Source: Carnegiea gigantea (taxonomy: Eukaryota; Streptophyta; Magnoliopsida; Caryophyllales; Cactaceae). Taken from it: a DNA stretch of 64,000 nucleotides. Both the position numbers and the translations under genes were made by a program. Positions 33,745 through 45,803 of this stretch are shown piece by piece. The number at the start of each line of letters is the position of its first letter. Position 1 is the first letter of the stretch. Location of the stretch: the NCBI GenBank assembly GCA_029747015.1, contig JAKOGI010000024.1, forward strand, positions 1,168,001 to 1,232,000. Reading direction: 5' to 3'. Below the pieces are notes generated by a model. The model was not told where the DNA came from. It made no database searches and was given only the letters and a program-made list of their open reading frames with translations.

Positions 33745-34870
33745 CAGTGAGATAGAGGGCAAAACTAGTAAGCTAACAGGCAAAACCAGTGACCACTAGT
33801 ATGATATAAACTTACAACTATTATTAACAAAGTTTTTCAAATATTAAAGTGCACACAATGTGATTGACATAGAATACTATTCTTTTATAATGTTAAATCA
33901 TCAAGAAAGTTGAAGATAGTTTTGTAAATTATAGTGAGCTAACGGATAAAACTAGTGAGCTATGATTCTTCAACAGTGAGCAACCTATTATAAGTTTCAA
34001 AAGTATTAAGCCTATTATAAACTTTAAAATTATTCAACATGATTTGCTTAATTCTCAAATAAAAAAAATTCTCATCACATCACATCACAAGAAAACAAAA
34101 ACATCATAATGAATAAAAATATAAGTTCAGAATTTATTAATCAAATACAAATTTACATTTGAAGTTTTGTTTAAAATAACTATTGTATGTGCCAGATGCA
34201 AAAAGCTTCATTAATGATATAAGCCAATGCCATGTTCCCAAACCTAGACAACCCACATTACTTATAGTCAGCAAATATAATTGCTAGAGAGCGTAAAGAA
34301 AACAATAAACACATAGAAAATAAAGAACCTATGATCATACCAATTTCATGCTCGATTCCCAGGTAACCTATTTCACAAAATAAACTAGCATATGCATATC
34401 TTTAGCAAGCCAAAGTATAAATGTAGTGACTAGATACATTATATTAGTGAGCCAATACACATTTTTAGTGAGCAAATGTACTATATTAGTGAGCGTATTA
34501 TCCTTGAATGCTAGGAGCTTTAGAAGCAGGATTCAACTAATTGACAAGAATGCTAACCCCATTTGGTTTTGCCTCAACCTTTCATCAAAAATCAAGCTAA
34601 AAATCCTATACATTTCATTAAAATCTACTGCTATATTAGATGCACTTGCTGGATTAGATCAACCTGCAGCAATAACCTAAACCATTGCAGAAAGCACATA
34701 TTTGTAGTGAGCATATACATATGTTTAGTGAGCCAACGTATCAATGTAGTGATGGAACTTGTAAGACTAATAGTGTGAGAGCTGAAAAATATAGTGAGTC
34801 AATACATAGTTATAGTGAGTAGATACACTATATTAGTTAACGTATTAATACTTTTAGTAAGCCAAAACAT
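33745..34870 (+). repeat. TTTAGTGAGC motif block 4
   Basis: Two runs (33745-33985 with about 6 copies, 34420-34870 with about 10) in plus orientation. They fill the intergenic interval between the convergent protease and transposase genes, which has no supported ORF. Confidence 0.8.
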
Positions 34871-35001
34871 AGTATATTTCTCCTAAGCTTAGCAACAAAC
34901 TCAATAAACTCTGAAAAGATATTAGTATAAGAAATATAACTTATTCAGTGAGATTGTGAATAGAATTTAACCTCAGGTTGTGATACATCTCCTTCATTCC
35001 T

Positions 35002-37169
35002 TCAAGAAAACCTTACCTTCCCTGAGCTTAGAATATTTGATGTCTTCTCTGATGTATTCTTTCTCCTTACATTCCTTTCATCTTTCTTTGTAGAATCTTT
35101 AGGGTTACCAATGATTTTATTACCACCACTAGACTGTTGATCATTTTCTGTGTCAGAAACATAAACTGAACCCACAACAATACCAACATTAAACTTTAAC
35201 TTGACAAAGGCTTCTTCATATAGCTTTCTTGCTTGGGTATTAGATTCACTTGTAAAAAGTAATGCCTCAAACTGCCTTGCATATGAACCCTCCATATGAA
35301 ACCAGGAACCCCAACTGTATTAACACCTAGAGCTTTTTCTACAACCCGGGAGGGTCCGGCTAGCCTAGTCCATCATTTGAAAATATATTGATTAGGGACT
35401 TTAGGCACACAATGAACGTTGAAAATATGCAAACAGTGGCAGCAAAGAATACCACTCTCACAGTACTTTTTACAGTCGCAAATAATATTTTGGTTTGGAA
35501 GATTATACCGAACCACAAACCCAAACGTCTTCGAAAAATAATCATTGTAAGCAACATATGTATGCTCTGTACAGTACGGGATTTCACTTGAGCTAAGAAG
35601 ATCTTGACAACACCTTCCCCTTTAATGTATTTATCCTCAAACACTTTGTACAAGTTGTTCGTATAGATTTTCAAAGCATGCTGCAAAACGCTAACATGTG
35701 GCAAGTACATCTTAGGAAATCCATCCTTATTTTTCACATTCTCTCTCCTTAATCCTCCACTCAATAACAATGTCATAAAATATATTGTAAAAATCAAACA
35801 ACCGATAAGTGGCATTGACTCTCTTTGATAAAGAAGCATTTGTATACTTACTTCTTTATGACGATAAAATGCCACCAGAAAAAACATCCTTGCAAAAAGT
35901 TGGACACCATTTTTCTTTCAACTGATACAATCTAACCGATCAAGTATTTTCATCACATTTATACTCTTCAACCAGCCTAACGCACAAAAACAGTGAGTAG
36001 AAAGTAATAAGTTATTGAGCATAACATGTGACCTTAGTGAATAGAAAAGCACAATTTAGTAAGAAGACACATTTAACCTTGGTGAGCAGAAAGTAATAAG
36101 TAGTGAGCAGAAAGTAAGAAGTTCATGAGCACATTAATAAACAGAAACAAAGAGGGGCTCACCTGTGCCAAGAAAAATTAAAGTCTGCTTCTGTATTACA
36201 TCTCATCAAAGCATAGTCAAACTTATCAACAAATCCACCAAAAATCCTGAAATAACAAATATTCTTTTTTGAATTCTTCAAGATGAACCAAGTATAAAAC
36301 ATATGTTTTGCCAAAGAGAAGACCTTTTCAATAGCATTTGCCATAGAAAATGCTTGGTCCATCATTATAGTTTTTGACTGCACATTATCTATAGCTTTCA
36401 GAAATGTTTCAAATAACCAAACAAAGCTCTCAATCTTCTCATTCATAAAAAATTTGCATCTCACCATAACATTCTTCGCATAATGATTAATATAAACAAA
36501 AGGTGTGCATGTCATCCCATAATGGTTGGTCCTATATGTCGTGTCAACTACAAAGCGATCACCAAACAACAAGTAGTCAAATTTCATTTGTGAATCTCTG
36601 CAAAAGAAGCTCATCAAACAATCATTCTCATCTAAATTAAACTTATAAAAAAAAATCTTGCTCGTTGACACACCGAGTTTCTAAAATGCACATCAAATGA
36701 TTGCCATCACCTCCATCTCTTTCGCTAAACCCGAGCAATGGCAAACCCCCAACGTTATTTTTTAGAAGCCGATAAGCATGGAAAACTGTCACACCATTTC
36801 TTCTTATCTTTTGGAAAAAAATCAACATGAGCTTTCTCGACTTTTTTATGTGACCTCAACTTATGAACCTCTTCTTCCAAAAGCAATTCATGATTATGAA
36901 TCATGTTATGCTGCTTACAAACCCATTCCCCATTAACTTCAATGTAAAAAAAGAGCCCTAGCTTTATAATTGCACCTACAGCTCTGTTTTGTAAATGTCT
37001 GATCTTTTTTCCCATGAAACCTTTTAACACCATATTTGCTGTAACAAAACTTCCTCGAACGCACCTGATGTGAACCCTCTCTCCTCCTCAACTTGCCACA
37101 TCGTATGGAAAACCCCTTACGAAAAGCATACTCATCGTATACCTCAAATATTACATCTGTAGAACTCAC
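35002..37169 (-). pseudogene. FAR1-type MULE transposase gene of MULE-1
   Basis: The order on the minus strand fits a FAR1/MULE transposase. A FAR1 DNA-binding (WRKY-GCM1 zinc finger-like) domain lies at about 37169-36830 (AFRKGFSIRCGKLRRREG, then HNMIHNHELL). The MULE transposase core is at 36671-36165 (DYLLFGDRFVVDTTYRTNHY, then SFVWLFETFLKAI and KTIMMDQAFSMA), where family members carry the DDE acidic residues. After an intron (donor CACAG|GTGAGC near 36165; region 36160-35990 with TAGTGAG motifs) come KWCPTF-type and SWIM zinc-finger segments (about 35960-35360), then a C-terminal tail to a stop at 35002. Frame changes occur in the FAR1 domain and several in the last exon, so it is probably inactive. 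It would bind the element ends and catalyse excision/insertion. Confidence 0.8.
35985..36135 (+). repeat. TTTAGTGAGC motif block 5 (inside transposase intron)
   Basis: About 5 copies (CAGTGAGTAGAAAG, TTGGTGAGCAGAAAG, TAGTGAGCAGAAAG) within the inferred intron of the minus-strand transposase gene, still in plus orientation and so antisense to that gene. Confidence 0.75.
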
Positions 37170-37439
37170 CCTTTACCAATCAGTTCTGATTCATCAGCTT
37201 CCTTCACTTCAATAACACGTTCATCATCAGCATCTACGCATTTCTTCTTATCAATCACAACACAATTAGACACATTACTAACAATATTGCCATTATCAGA
37301 AGCCACATGTTTGCCTTTTGAAACGCCAGTAGGATCACACAAAACTCTAATGTAATTATCACCATCAACAACCTCAACAACAGAACGATCTAATGTAGAT
37401 AGAAAAAATGACGTATAATCTGCAAGAACAACATGATAT

Positions 37440-38110
37440 TTGTGGTGAGCAATAATGCATAACTGGTTAGCACAAGCTAAATCTTAGTGAGCCAAATGTT
37501 TGTTTTAGTAAGCAGAAATCTGCTTTGTAATAGAAGGCAACAAATTTTTTATAGTGAGCTATACTGATTATAGTGAGCTATTGTTTTTCCTATTAGACAC
37601 AAAATTGATTATAGTGATTACATTTAGTAAGCACAAAACTGATTTATGATTGTTGAGTACAAGATGAATCCCAGTGATCTAAATGTATTTATTTAGTAAT
37701 CTAATAATTATATTTAGTGAGCACATAACTGATTATTGTGAGCTATTGTTCGTCATGTGTTCATGGTAATAATAAAAGTATCATATGCAAAAACAACCAG
37801 GATTTTTGTGGCCAATTATAATGCATAATTGGTGAGCACAAGCTAAAACCTAATGAACCAAACGTTTTTTAGTGAGCAAAAACCTCCTGTGTAGTAGAAG
37901 GCAACATATTCTTTATAGTGAGCTACACTAATTATAGTGCACTATTCTTTTACCTATTAGGCACGAAAATTAATTATAGTGATTACATTTAGTGAGCACA
38001 AAATTGATTTATGATTGTTGAGTACAAGCTAAATCCCAGGGAGCTAAATGTATTTCTTTAGTGAGCCAACTACTGTATTTAGTGAGCACATAACTCATAA
38101 TGGTGAGATA
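37440..38110 (+). repeat. TTTAGTGAGC motif block 6 with internal duplication
   Basis: About 20 copies in plus orientation, right of the transposase gene. The block is itself an imperfect tandem duplication: roughly 37440-37760 and 37800-38110 share phrases such as AAGGCAACA[AT]ATT[TC]TTTATAGTGAGC in the same order. Confidence 0.75.
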
Positions 38111-38761
38111 TTATTTCTCATATTATGCAAACTAAAATTTACAGAGAATGAAGTATATTCAAGCATTAAACGAAAAAATATTGTTCAACTTGTATCTTGA
38201 CCGGTATTAACACAATTGCAAATACCATATACAACTCAAAACAAAAATGAAATATTCTAGCAAACATCTAGAATAACAAACTGCAAAAACCAACTATATA
38301 TTCAAACCAAGAACTACGTTATCTTTTCAGAACATGACATCATAACAATGAATACAATCTAGTTGGAAAGTCTCGAAATTAACTCATCAGAACGCAAATT
38401 TAAAACACACAAGTTCCAAACCCGAACACAAAAACAGAGATCGAAAATCACGATCAAACTTGACAAAGAATTTGCATTTGAAGAGTCTTCAATATCAATA
38501 GCGACGTTGAGATCAACCCCAGCCATTGAATAATTGCTGAACACTAAAGCAATTGAAGCAGCACAGAGCAATCAGCAATGGAACAAAGAAGTGGGCCGAA
38601 TGAAAACTGTGATTTCTAAAACGTGAGAACCGTGAATTTCCTTTTTTAAAAAAAAAAATAAGAGATATATTGGGCTGGATAGTTGCCTGGACCAAAAACC
38701 GCTAATTGTGGGCCCGAGTGGACAATTGAGATGTCCACCCGATTGTACATAATAACTTGCG

Positions 38762-38770
38762 GAGTTTTGA
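38762..38770. repeat. Right target-site duplication of MULE-1
   Basis: GAGTTTTGA, 8/9 match to 25959-25967, immediately outside the right terminal sequence. Confidence 0.65.
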
Positions 38771-39204
38771 GGCAAAAAATCTATTCAACACTAAATTTCC
38801 TAACCTAATTTCGAACACGTCAATGTTAATTTTTTAAATTATCCCGAAGCAGTAAAATACTATTGTTAATCTAATTAGGCATCAATATTAATTTATGTTA
38901 TTCTCTCGTTTTAAGAAGAAAGCCTTCCAAAACATCTATTAATATTCCATCCGTCTCTATGCTCCATTATATGTGTACTTGCTACTCGCATTAATCAAAG
39001 CAAATACGGGCCACAGCAAGGCAGGCACTATCTTATTTGTCTATGTGATTTTGCTCATATTTCATTAGGCAAGTACTTTTCTTATTCGTTTTCAAACATT
39101 TGGTTGTTCTTAATTTGAATTTTATTACTAATTGGTTTATTAGTAGATTTCCAATAGTCTTCCTTTGAAATTAACGAGTTCGTTACTAATAATGTAATAC
39201 TAAA
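38771..39204. other. Interval between MULE-1 and CACTA element
   Basis: AT-rich, no ORF or repeat structure recognised. Confidence 0.5.
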
Positions 39205-39259
39205 CACTACAACAAAAGTGGGCTTTGACAACAGGAAAAACTATTACGATAGCAAATGA

Positions 39260-39515
39260 AAGCGTTGCGACAGGTCTATTGCAACAATTTTTCAACCGTT
39301 GCCTTTAGTGGGGGTTGCATTAGACCTACCGCAACACTTTCTGATTCTTAGGCAACAGTTTTTGTAATTGTTGCATAAAGTCACGGAAACTGTTGCCATA
39401 TGCCTAGCTATTGCAACACTTTTGAATAAATACTATGGCAACGTATCTTTCATTTATGGCAACAGATTGAATAGATATTAAGCAACATATATCTTTCACC
39501 TATTGCAACGTTTTG
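39260..39515. repeat. CACTA left subterminal repeats
   Basis: About 15 copies of GCAACA/TGTTGC/ATTGCAAC-type hexamers in both orientations within 250 bp. Confidence 0.75.
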
Positions 39516-40256
39516 CAAAAATAGAAACCAAATGCCTGGCTTTTAAATACTTCAATTCATACAATCTATAATTTCATTGGATCCCCTTGTGTACACAACA
39601 TGCCACCAAATGTGGTTTGTAAATGAAAGTTTGACTTCACCTTTGATCAAGCATCAACACCACATATATAAATGAACCATTAATTAATGAAATCCAAAAT
39701 AATGTAAACCAAATTCCTCGAATTACCGTCCATATAACAAAAGTCCAAAAATACGTATACAATTAATTTTCCAAAAATAAGAAAAGGAGGCAACAATTTT
39801 TCCGCCCCTTGAATCACTGTACGTATACAATGATTTTTTCCCAAATCACAAAAGGGGGTAAAACAAACAAATATCTTCGAGGATAGCGGCCTTCATAATA
39901 AGAACTCTCACTTATGGAGGAAATGGATGACGAAAATATCTACACAATATATAAAATCAGATAGGCATTAAACACCCCAAAAGAAGAAAAAATCAACAAG
40001 TTTCATATCAAGTTAGAATGAGATGAATGGTTCTTTAAGCTATCACATACCACAAAATAGATAATAGCCAAAGCAAAAGTCCACCTAATATATAGATTAT
40101 TGCCAATACAAAAGTCCATCTGCAAATAAGCGATAAAGATCCATTATTAGTTTTCTTAAAATTGCCAAATAACTAAAAGACCATAACTTCGAATATCATC
40201 AACCATGTGCCAAGCTTGAAAGAAAAATATAGCAAGCAATAAAAGGGGTAGGTTCA

Positions 40257-40570
40257 TGTAACGCCCTCAACCCTAGGACTAGGAGTGTTATCATTTCCCT
40301 TTAAATTCTGGAGTGAAACGGACAAAATTTCCTCTGACAACTGACCATTTTCCAGCCTTAAAGCCTTACATTAAATTCCCTGTAATTAAAAGCAGCAATA
40401 AAACCAACCAACTCAACGGCTACCCGCCAGAGTTTACTGCTCTACGGGCCACTCGCCCGGAGCATATCAACCAGTGCAGTTCAACACTAAAACAAAGAAA
40501 CAATGAAAAGTACAACTCCACGGACCACACGTCCGGAGTACTTAGGTATACATCCCAACTATAAACAACC
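40257..40570 (-). repeat. LTR-like fragment inside the CACTA element
   Basis: On the minus strand this ends in TTGAGGGCGTTACATGAA, sharing GGGCGTTACATGAA with the LTR-like tail at 1021-1034. It carries GC-rich phrases (CCGGGCGAGTGGCCCGTAG) of the kind seen in plant Ty3/gypsy LTRs. The other boundary is not defined. Confidence 0.3.
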
Positions 40571-40997
40571 TTAGCTAAGAAATAGTTGGCTCACATGGGC
40601 ATATAGAGTGACTCTAGATGATATACAACACATGCACACAAGGGCTTAAATTGCATAATAACAAGCCCAGAAGACCGAAAAGGACAAAAACCAAACCAAA
40701 CCAAATAGTATTCCCCCATCTCAATATGGCAGATATGATGATCATTGTTGATGTTAAGAGGAATACAACCAGTTTTCCCCCATCTCAAGCATGTCCAACA
40801 AATTCGTAAGTGGTACTTTCACAACACGCACCATACCAACATTTTCAGCTTCAAGTCACAAAATTGGATTAGGGGAGGAGATAATCAAAGGGGGAGGGAT
40901 TTCTTACTGATGTGGTGCAAAGTTAATGATCTGCAAGTACGGAAGATATTAAATAGCGAGGAATATTAAATAAGGCATATCATATTTCTTTTCTTAC

Positions 40998-41059
40998 CAG
41001 CTTCTGATAGATTCTTACAAAACTCATAGGTCCAGCAGTGCGCATATTGTCTGGCAGTC
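40998..41059 (-). other. Possible captured exon
   Basis: On the minus strand a 62-bp segment lies between an acceptor-like TTGTAG and a strong donor GAAGCTG|GTAAGAAA. One frame reads LPDNMRTAGPMSFVRIYQKL without a stop. I do not recognise the protein. Together with the segments near 43290 and 45206 it may be part of a host gene carried on the minus strand of the CACTA element. Confidence 0.25.
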
Positions 41060-42582
41060 TACAATTTTAATTACATAAGTTTTCTATCATACAAAAATGA
41101 AGAAAAATAAGTCAGGTGTAGATCATTATTATTCTTTTACTTAAAAAAGTACACACTTATGTCAATATGAACAGACAAGTTTCCATTTTGAACTTCCATC
41201 ATTATTCAACCAAGTACATCATCTTCATATCGATAATTGATAATCACATTCACGGTCAAACTGTGAGGATCACGTAATGTAAATGCAGACCATGAAATTT
41301 GAAGCAAATTAAGCCTAATATCATGAAAGAAATAACAAAGAAAGAGAGAGAAAATAGAATGATCAAGCTTAACGCATGCTTTTGTATGATACTGGGATAA
41401 ATCTAAATTATTACACACACAGGTGCACACATTAGTAATTTACAACAGCCATCAATATAGGATATTAAATTGGGGCTTTTCCAAAAATAAAAAAATAAAT
41501 AAATTGGAGTCTGGGAGCAAGGATTTTATAGTGTGGCAAGTCATAACTGCATTATGTATACCTTGTCAATGCTATTGGCGGTTCGCTCATTTATACAGAA
41601 GGCAGTTCCAGGGGGTGTGTCTATGAATATATTCATATCTCATGTGTCAACAGCTAAGGTGGATGTAAGTGTATTAGGCTCTCAGCTGCTATATTGTGAT
41701 AGATTCGTTAATGATTTGTATCAATCATGGTGAACAAATGGTGGTAAATAGCAGTGGTCCTAGTAGGAGAAAAAAAATGACATTCTGTCTACAAAGTGTG
41801 GAACCTGATGATATACATTAAGGTTCAACAGTAGGTGGTTGATGAAGTCTAAACCCCCCTCCCCAAACAATTGTGGACCAAATTTTTTGCACAGGGTATC
41901 ATCCTTTTGAGCTTTTTAAAATACGATGAGTGCATTGACTTGTATGTCTATTCACTTAAAAAATTCTAAGGATTTTTACGCACAAATTTTGAATGTATTT
42001 TCCTCTCAACAGTTGCAGATGAAAATGAAACGATGAATGTATGTCCGTCAGTGCTTCTTGGGGCCTTTTTTCAGCATCTATGTGTTGCATTATATTTCAT
42101 GACAGCATCAAGTTTAGGGTAAAACATTTTGACTATTATAAATATAGATAGCTAGCAGCTATTTGTGTTCTATAGTATATATATACACTTGACACCATAT
42201 GCACTTTTGCCACTTATTACTATCAAGTACTGGATCTGTACATATGAAGACGCTGCAGCTGCATTCCCAGTCTCCAATCCCCCACTTGGGTAATCCATAC
42301 GTGTATGATTATGAGTTCTGATTCCTTCCTTAGGTTTCACTGAGAAATCTAGATCTATGACCTAATGTCCCATGCTGCAACTTTCGATACATTTTTATTT
42401 TGCTACTACTTTTGACAACATGAGCTGGAGGTAAACCGCAAAGCTCTTGGGATGGAAGGGATTCATGTTTTATTGTTTTCCCTCTTGAATAATTTGAGCT
42501 TTTTTTAATTATAAAATCCATTCCAAAATGAACAGGAACATAGGAAGCTTTACCTTCTTGTTATGACTTCTTTTAATCTTTG

Positions 42583-42675
42583 GGGGGGGGGGATAGGAAT
42601 AACACCATTGGAATGTAATTAAAATCCAAAAGTAAAACAATGGGCCAATCGATGTGTATGTGTGTGTGTGTGCAT
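42583..42675 (+). repeat. Homopolymer G run and TG microsatellite
   Basis: A run of about 11 G near 42583 and a (TG)n tract near 42655-42671 inside the CACTA element. Low complexity only. Confidence 0.7.
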
Positions 42676-43287
42676 CATATCAACCAAAACAGCCATGCAA
42701 TTGCAATATAAATGTAAAATACAAATTGGAGAAGCTCACGACCTAGTTGAGGATTGGTCGCTTAGCCCGTTGTTTCTTTCCTCTTGTTCTGTAGTTGAGG
42801 ATTGGTGCTGGGTGATGAACATTCTATTTGGATTCATTCACCTAATAACCTTATCAAAAAAACTTATTCTTTTGGAGTTAACTGAAAAAATTATACTTGG
42901 CTTTTGCTCTTAAAAACGTACACCTTTAAAACCAATCAGGCTTCAATTCTCAATCATAAATGAAGTTCTTTTGCTTGACAATTAACAGAGTACCAACTCA
43001 TCCCAACAAAGACCAAGTGCAATGTTTGATTATCACATAGCTTTAATTCTATCATACTTAATTCTGCCAACTAGTAGCATAGTAATGAATCAGCATTGGA
43101 TGGTGCGAGTACCTATGCTCTCGTATTACTTGGATAATTATATGTGATTTTTCTAATACAACATCAAAATGCATAGTTCTCAACAATGGCTGTCTTAGAC
43201 CCCGACTTCCCCTTTCTCATCCCCTGTCATGATTAGAGAGTTTCTATGAATAGTAATCTGTGAATGAAGATGAAGTGGCTTACACGC

Positions 43288-43480
43288 CTACTTTTGCTCT
43301 TGGAAGAGCAGGTTCACTCGTTCTTGCACTAGTAAATTGGCCTATCGATCCTGAGCCGGTTTGAGAAATCAAAATAACAGGATCAAACCATAAAGCAGCC
43401 TCCTTTGAGGGAATACCAATATTTACAAAGACCCATATTCCATGTAACAACTGACCTTGGCACAAAATGAGAATCAATGT
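43288..43480 (-). other. Possible captured exon, unknown product
   Basis: The minus-strand frame is open over about 60 codons: GIWVFVNIGIPSKEAALWFD, then a Ser/Gly-rich stretch and ALPRAKVGV. It ends at a donor-like GGCGT|GTAAGCC. Composition is more protein-like than its surroundings. I do not recognise the family. A captured host exon is a reasonable reading; chance is possible. Confidence 0.3.
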
Positions 43481-45205
43481 TACACTTTTAATGGGCAAAA
43501 CGTTCTCATCATGTTACATTTGAACAACAGAATAGAAAAAGCAAGATAAAAGAACAATTTCAGAAAAACATACACTGGGTTCTGCAACGTATACAAGGCC
43601 GCAATTAAACCAGAAATTCCTAGCCTGAAAAAGAATTAAACTACTTAGCCAAGGCAAAAGCTTAAGAAAAATTGGATATTGGATTCGAAACTAAAAATTA
43701 AAAGTTTATACATAAGCTCAAATTCCAAAACGACAATGGATGAACAATAAGCACTTAACAACATCAGATTAAGCATCCTTGCTGTTGGCTAATTAGAAAC
43801 ATTGTTTCCGAAAAAGCCACCAAATTTTGAAAAGCCTTAACATAGTGAAAAACAACTAACTGAAAACATATTGAAAAACTAACAGTTACAAATAAGGTAA
43901 TTATTAAAAAAAACCACTCAAGAACGTGTAAAATGGAGAGGAATGACAAAGTAAGTTCTTTTGGGGGGGGTTGCCGCACCGGGCTACATAAAAGTTAAAA
44001 GTGACTAAAGAAAGCTACCATAGACCCACAAAAGAAAATATGAAAGAAGATGCTAGCTCCAACCCTTTTCCCAGGGTAATAGAGATACTGGAAAGGTTCA
44101 GCAATAAAATGGAGAAACCAAACAGGAAAGGTGGAGATACTCGAACAAAAAGTTCACTAGGGGGGAACTTCCTGCTGCATATCTCACTAATTAAGTCAGA
44201 AGAAAAGGCTGAGGATAGGTAACATAATGACACAACCAGCCCACCGGGGGGGAGCAAGCTTATCAAAGAGAAGGATTTATGAGAGCTGCATAGCTATCTA
44301 AGCAAAATTACACAAATGGAATGTGCAATCTATATGCATTTAAAAAACTTATCATAAGAGGAATCTTAGACTTCACATGGTAGCATTCTCATCACTTGGC
44401 ATAGTCTTTCTGACATAGACTTGGCAAATATAGCCCAATTCATTGCAGAACATGTAACTGTATGATGTGTATGGATGCACATCATACAGTCACCCTCCCA
44501 CGCCACCATGCTATAACTTTCACATCATTTGCTGTCCTAGTACACAAGATAAGCATCTATTGCACATCGAGCTTCTTAGCTAAAATAGTGCAATGATAGT
44601 AAGTTGTTTTATGCACTTATTTTTCAACTGATAGATGTTGGTCACAGGCCTCAGTTTACTCCACTTACTACCAAACTGCATTTATCTGTTTGCACCCTAA
44701 GGTTGAACTCTGAAGAGAGACATGTAAAACAGCAACAAAATTGGGCATCAGACACACAAATCAGACACACAACTCAGTTTTTTTGATAAAGAAAAACAAC
44801 TTGAAGAACACAAATTTTAACCGCAGAAAATTAGTATAAACACACAAATATTGAATCTTGATACTCCCATATACCCGTTACCTCATGCTCTAAAATCGAA
44901 AACAGGGCAAACAGGTCAAAAGAAGGACAAACAAACAGCAACAGAAATGAACTAAGAACAAGAGTGGCAAAGCGAAGAGGAAAAATTAATTAAACAGCTT
45001 TCTCAAAATCACCAAACCAAAGATAATTAGGGTTAAGCATACTTCACTAACCCAACCTAAACAATACAAAACCACCAACTCTGAGTTTTGCCCATTGGCC
45101 TAAGCAAAGCTATATTGGTCAGAGATGGGGGGAGAGAGTGAGAAGGTTCGTGTAAAGCATACAAATCAGACACCAAATTAACTAATTTCAAGAGAGCAAA
45201 GGTAG

Positions 45206-45480
45206 TTACCAGCTGAATAAAACACCAACTTGACGATGGCTTGAATCGGGGCTGACCTCAGAACCTCTCACGCTGCTACAGGATGCCGCCGGTGATGACT
45301 GAAACAGCAGGTACTGCAGTCGCCGGCGGATGATGGCGTTGGAGTGTCGTTGCTAGCGTTGAAGCCAGTGGCGTTGAGGTCTGGGAAGGATATGGTGTTC
45401 GAAGGTCTGGGAAGAATATGGCGTTCGAAGGTCTGGGAAGGAGATCTGTTGTGGGCGTTCGAAGGAACAACCTAGATTAG
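45206..45480 (-). other. Possible captured first exon / 5' leader
   Basis: This block is GC-richer than its surroundings, with a thrice-repeated phrase (TTCCCAGACCT on the minus strand). A donor-like TTCAGCTG|GTAACTACC lies at about 45206. It looks like the 5' exon of a minus-strand gene, with no identified product, close to the right end of the CACTA element. Confidence 0.3.
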
Positions 45481-45654
45481 GGCTTGTACTGCTTTGCTAT
45501 TTTCCTTTTTTTTAAAATGAAATTTTAAGGGGAAAATTTGGAGCTTCCCGGGGTTCCCAAAAATGTTTTGGCACCAAAAAAAAAAATCATTTCTTTAAAA
45601 AAAAATATAAATAACGTATAGGCTAATGCAATGGTTTACTAATATTCCCTAACA

Positions 45655-45790
45655 TATCTACTGCAACAGTTTTGTACAAATGTTGCAATAGTTAAAACTT
45701 TAGGTAACATTTAAAATAGATGTTGCATAAACTATCTATTGCAACAATTTTACAAACTATTGCCGTATAGCCGTTGCCAAAGCCTACTTT
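45655..45790. repeat. CACTA right subterminal repeats
   Basis: Several GCAACA/TGTTGC hexamers next to the right terminal repeat, mirroring the left end. Confidence 0.7.
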
Positions 45791-45803
45791 TGTTGTAGTG
45801 AAA

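Larger units (their letters stand above)
25968..38761. mobile_element. MULE-1: FAR1-type MULE carrying a Ulp1-like protease gene
   Basis: This 12.8-kb element has weak terminal inverted similarity: CAGTAACTATATGG at the left, and CGCAAGTTATTATG when the right end is read inward. It has a near-perfect 9-bp duplication outside, a Ulp1-like cysteine protease gene on the plus strand (about 28388-33589) and a FAR1/MULE transposase gene on the minus strand (37169-35002), so the two genes converge. Ulp1-carrying MULEs are known in plants (the Kaonashi/KI-MULE group). The non-coding DNA is filled with a directional TTTAGTGAGC-type motif. A later solo LTR (31590-33269) sits in the protease gene. Frameshifts in both genes suggest it is no longer autonomous. 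Confidence 0.75.
39205..45800. mobile_element. CACTA (En/Spm-type) transposon, non-autonomous
   Basis: The left end is CACTACAACAAAAGTGGGC. The right end read inward is CACTACAACAAAAGTAGGC, and similarity extends over about 30 bases. Both ends are flanked by AAA (39202-39204 and 45801-45803), the 3-bp duplication expected of CACTA elements. Subterminal DNA is packed with TGTTGC/GCAACA repeats in both orientations, as needed for transposase binding. No TNP2/TNPA-like transposase frame is seen in the 6.6 kb, so it would need enzymes in trans. The interior holds possible captured exons and LTR-like sequence. Confidence 0.85.

Noticed and set aside
37201..37430. Possible extra N-terminal exon of the MULE-1 transposase
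   Set aside because: Some acidic coding potential on the minus strand but no clean frame or splice signals, so not included in the gene.
26400..38110. Regularly repeated short motif resembling a CRISPR array
   Set aside because: Spacing is irregular, repeats are about 10 bp, the context is a plant transposon and no cas genes exist.
44460..44500. Short inverted repeat around GTATGATGTG...CACATCATAC
   Set aside because: A perfect small hairpin (TGTATGATGTG near 44459 and its complement near 44483) too short and isolated to assign; could be a MITE trace but no flanking duplication was found.
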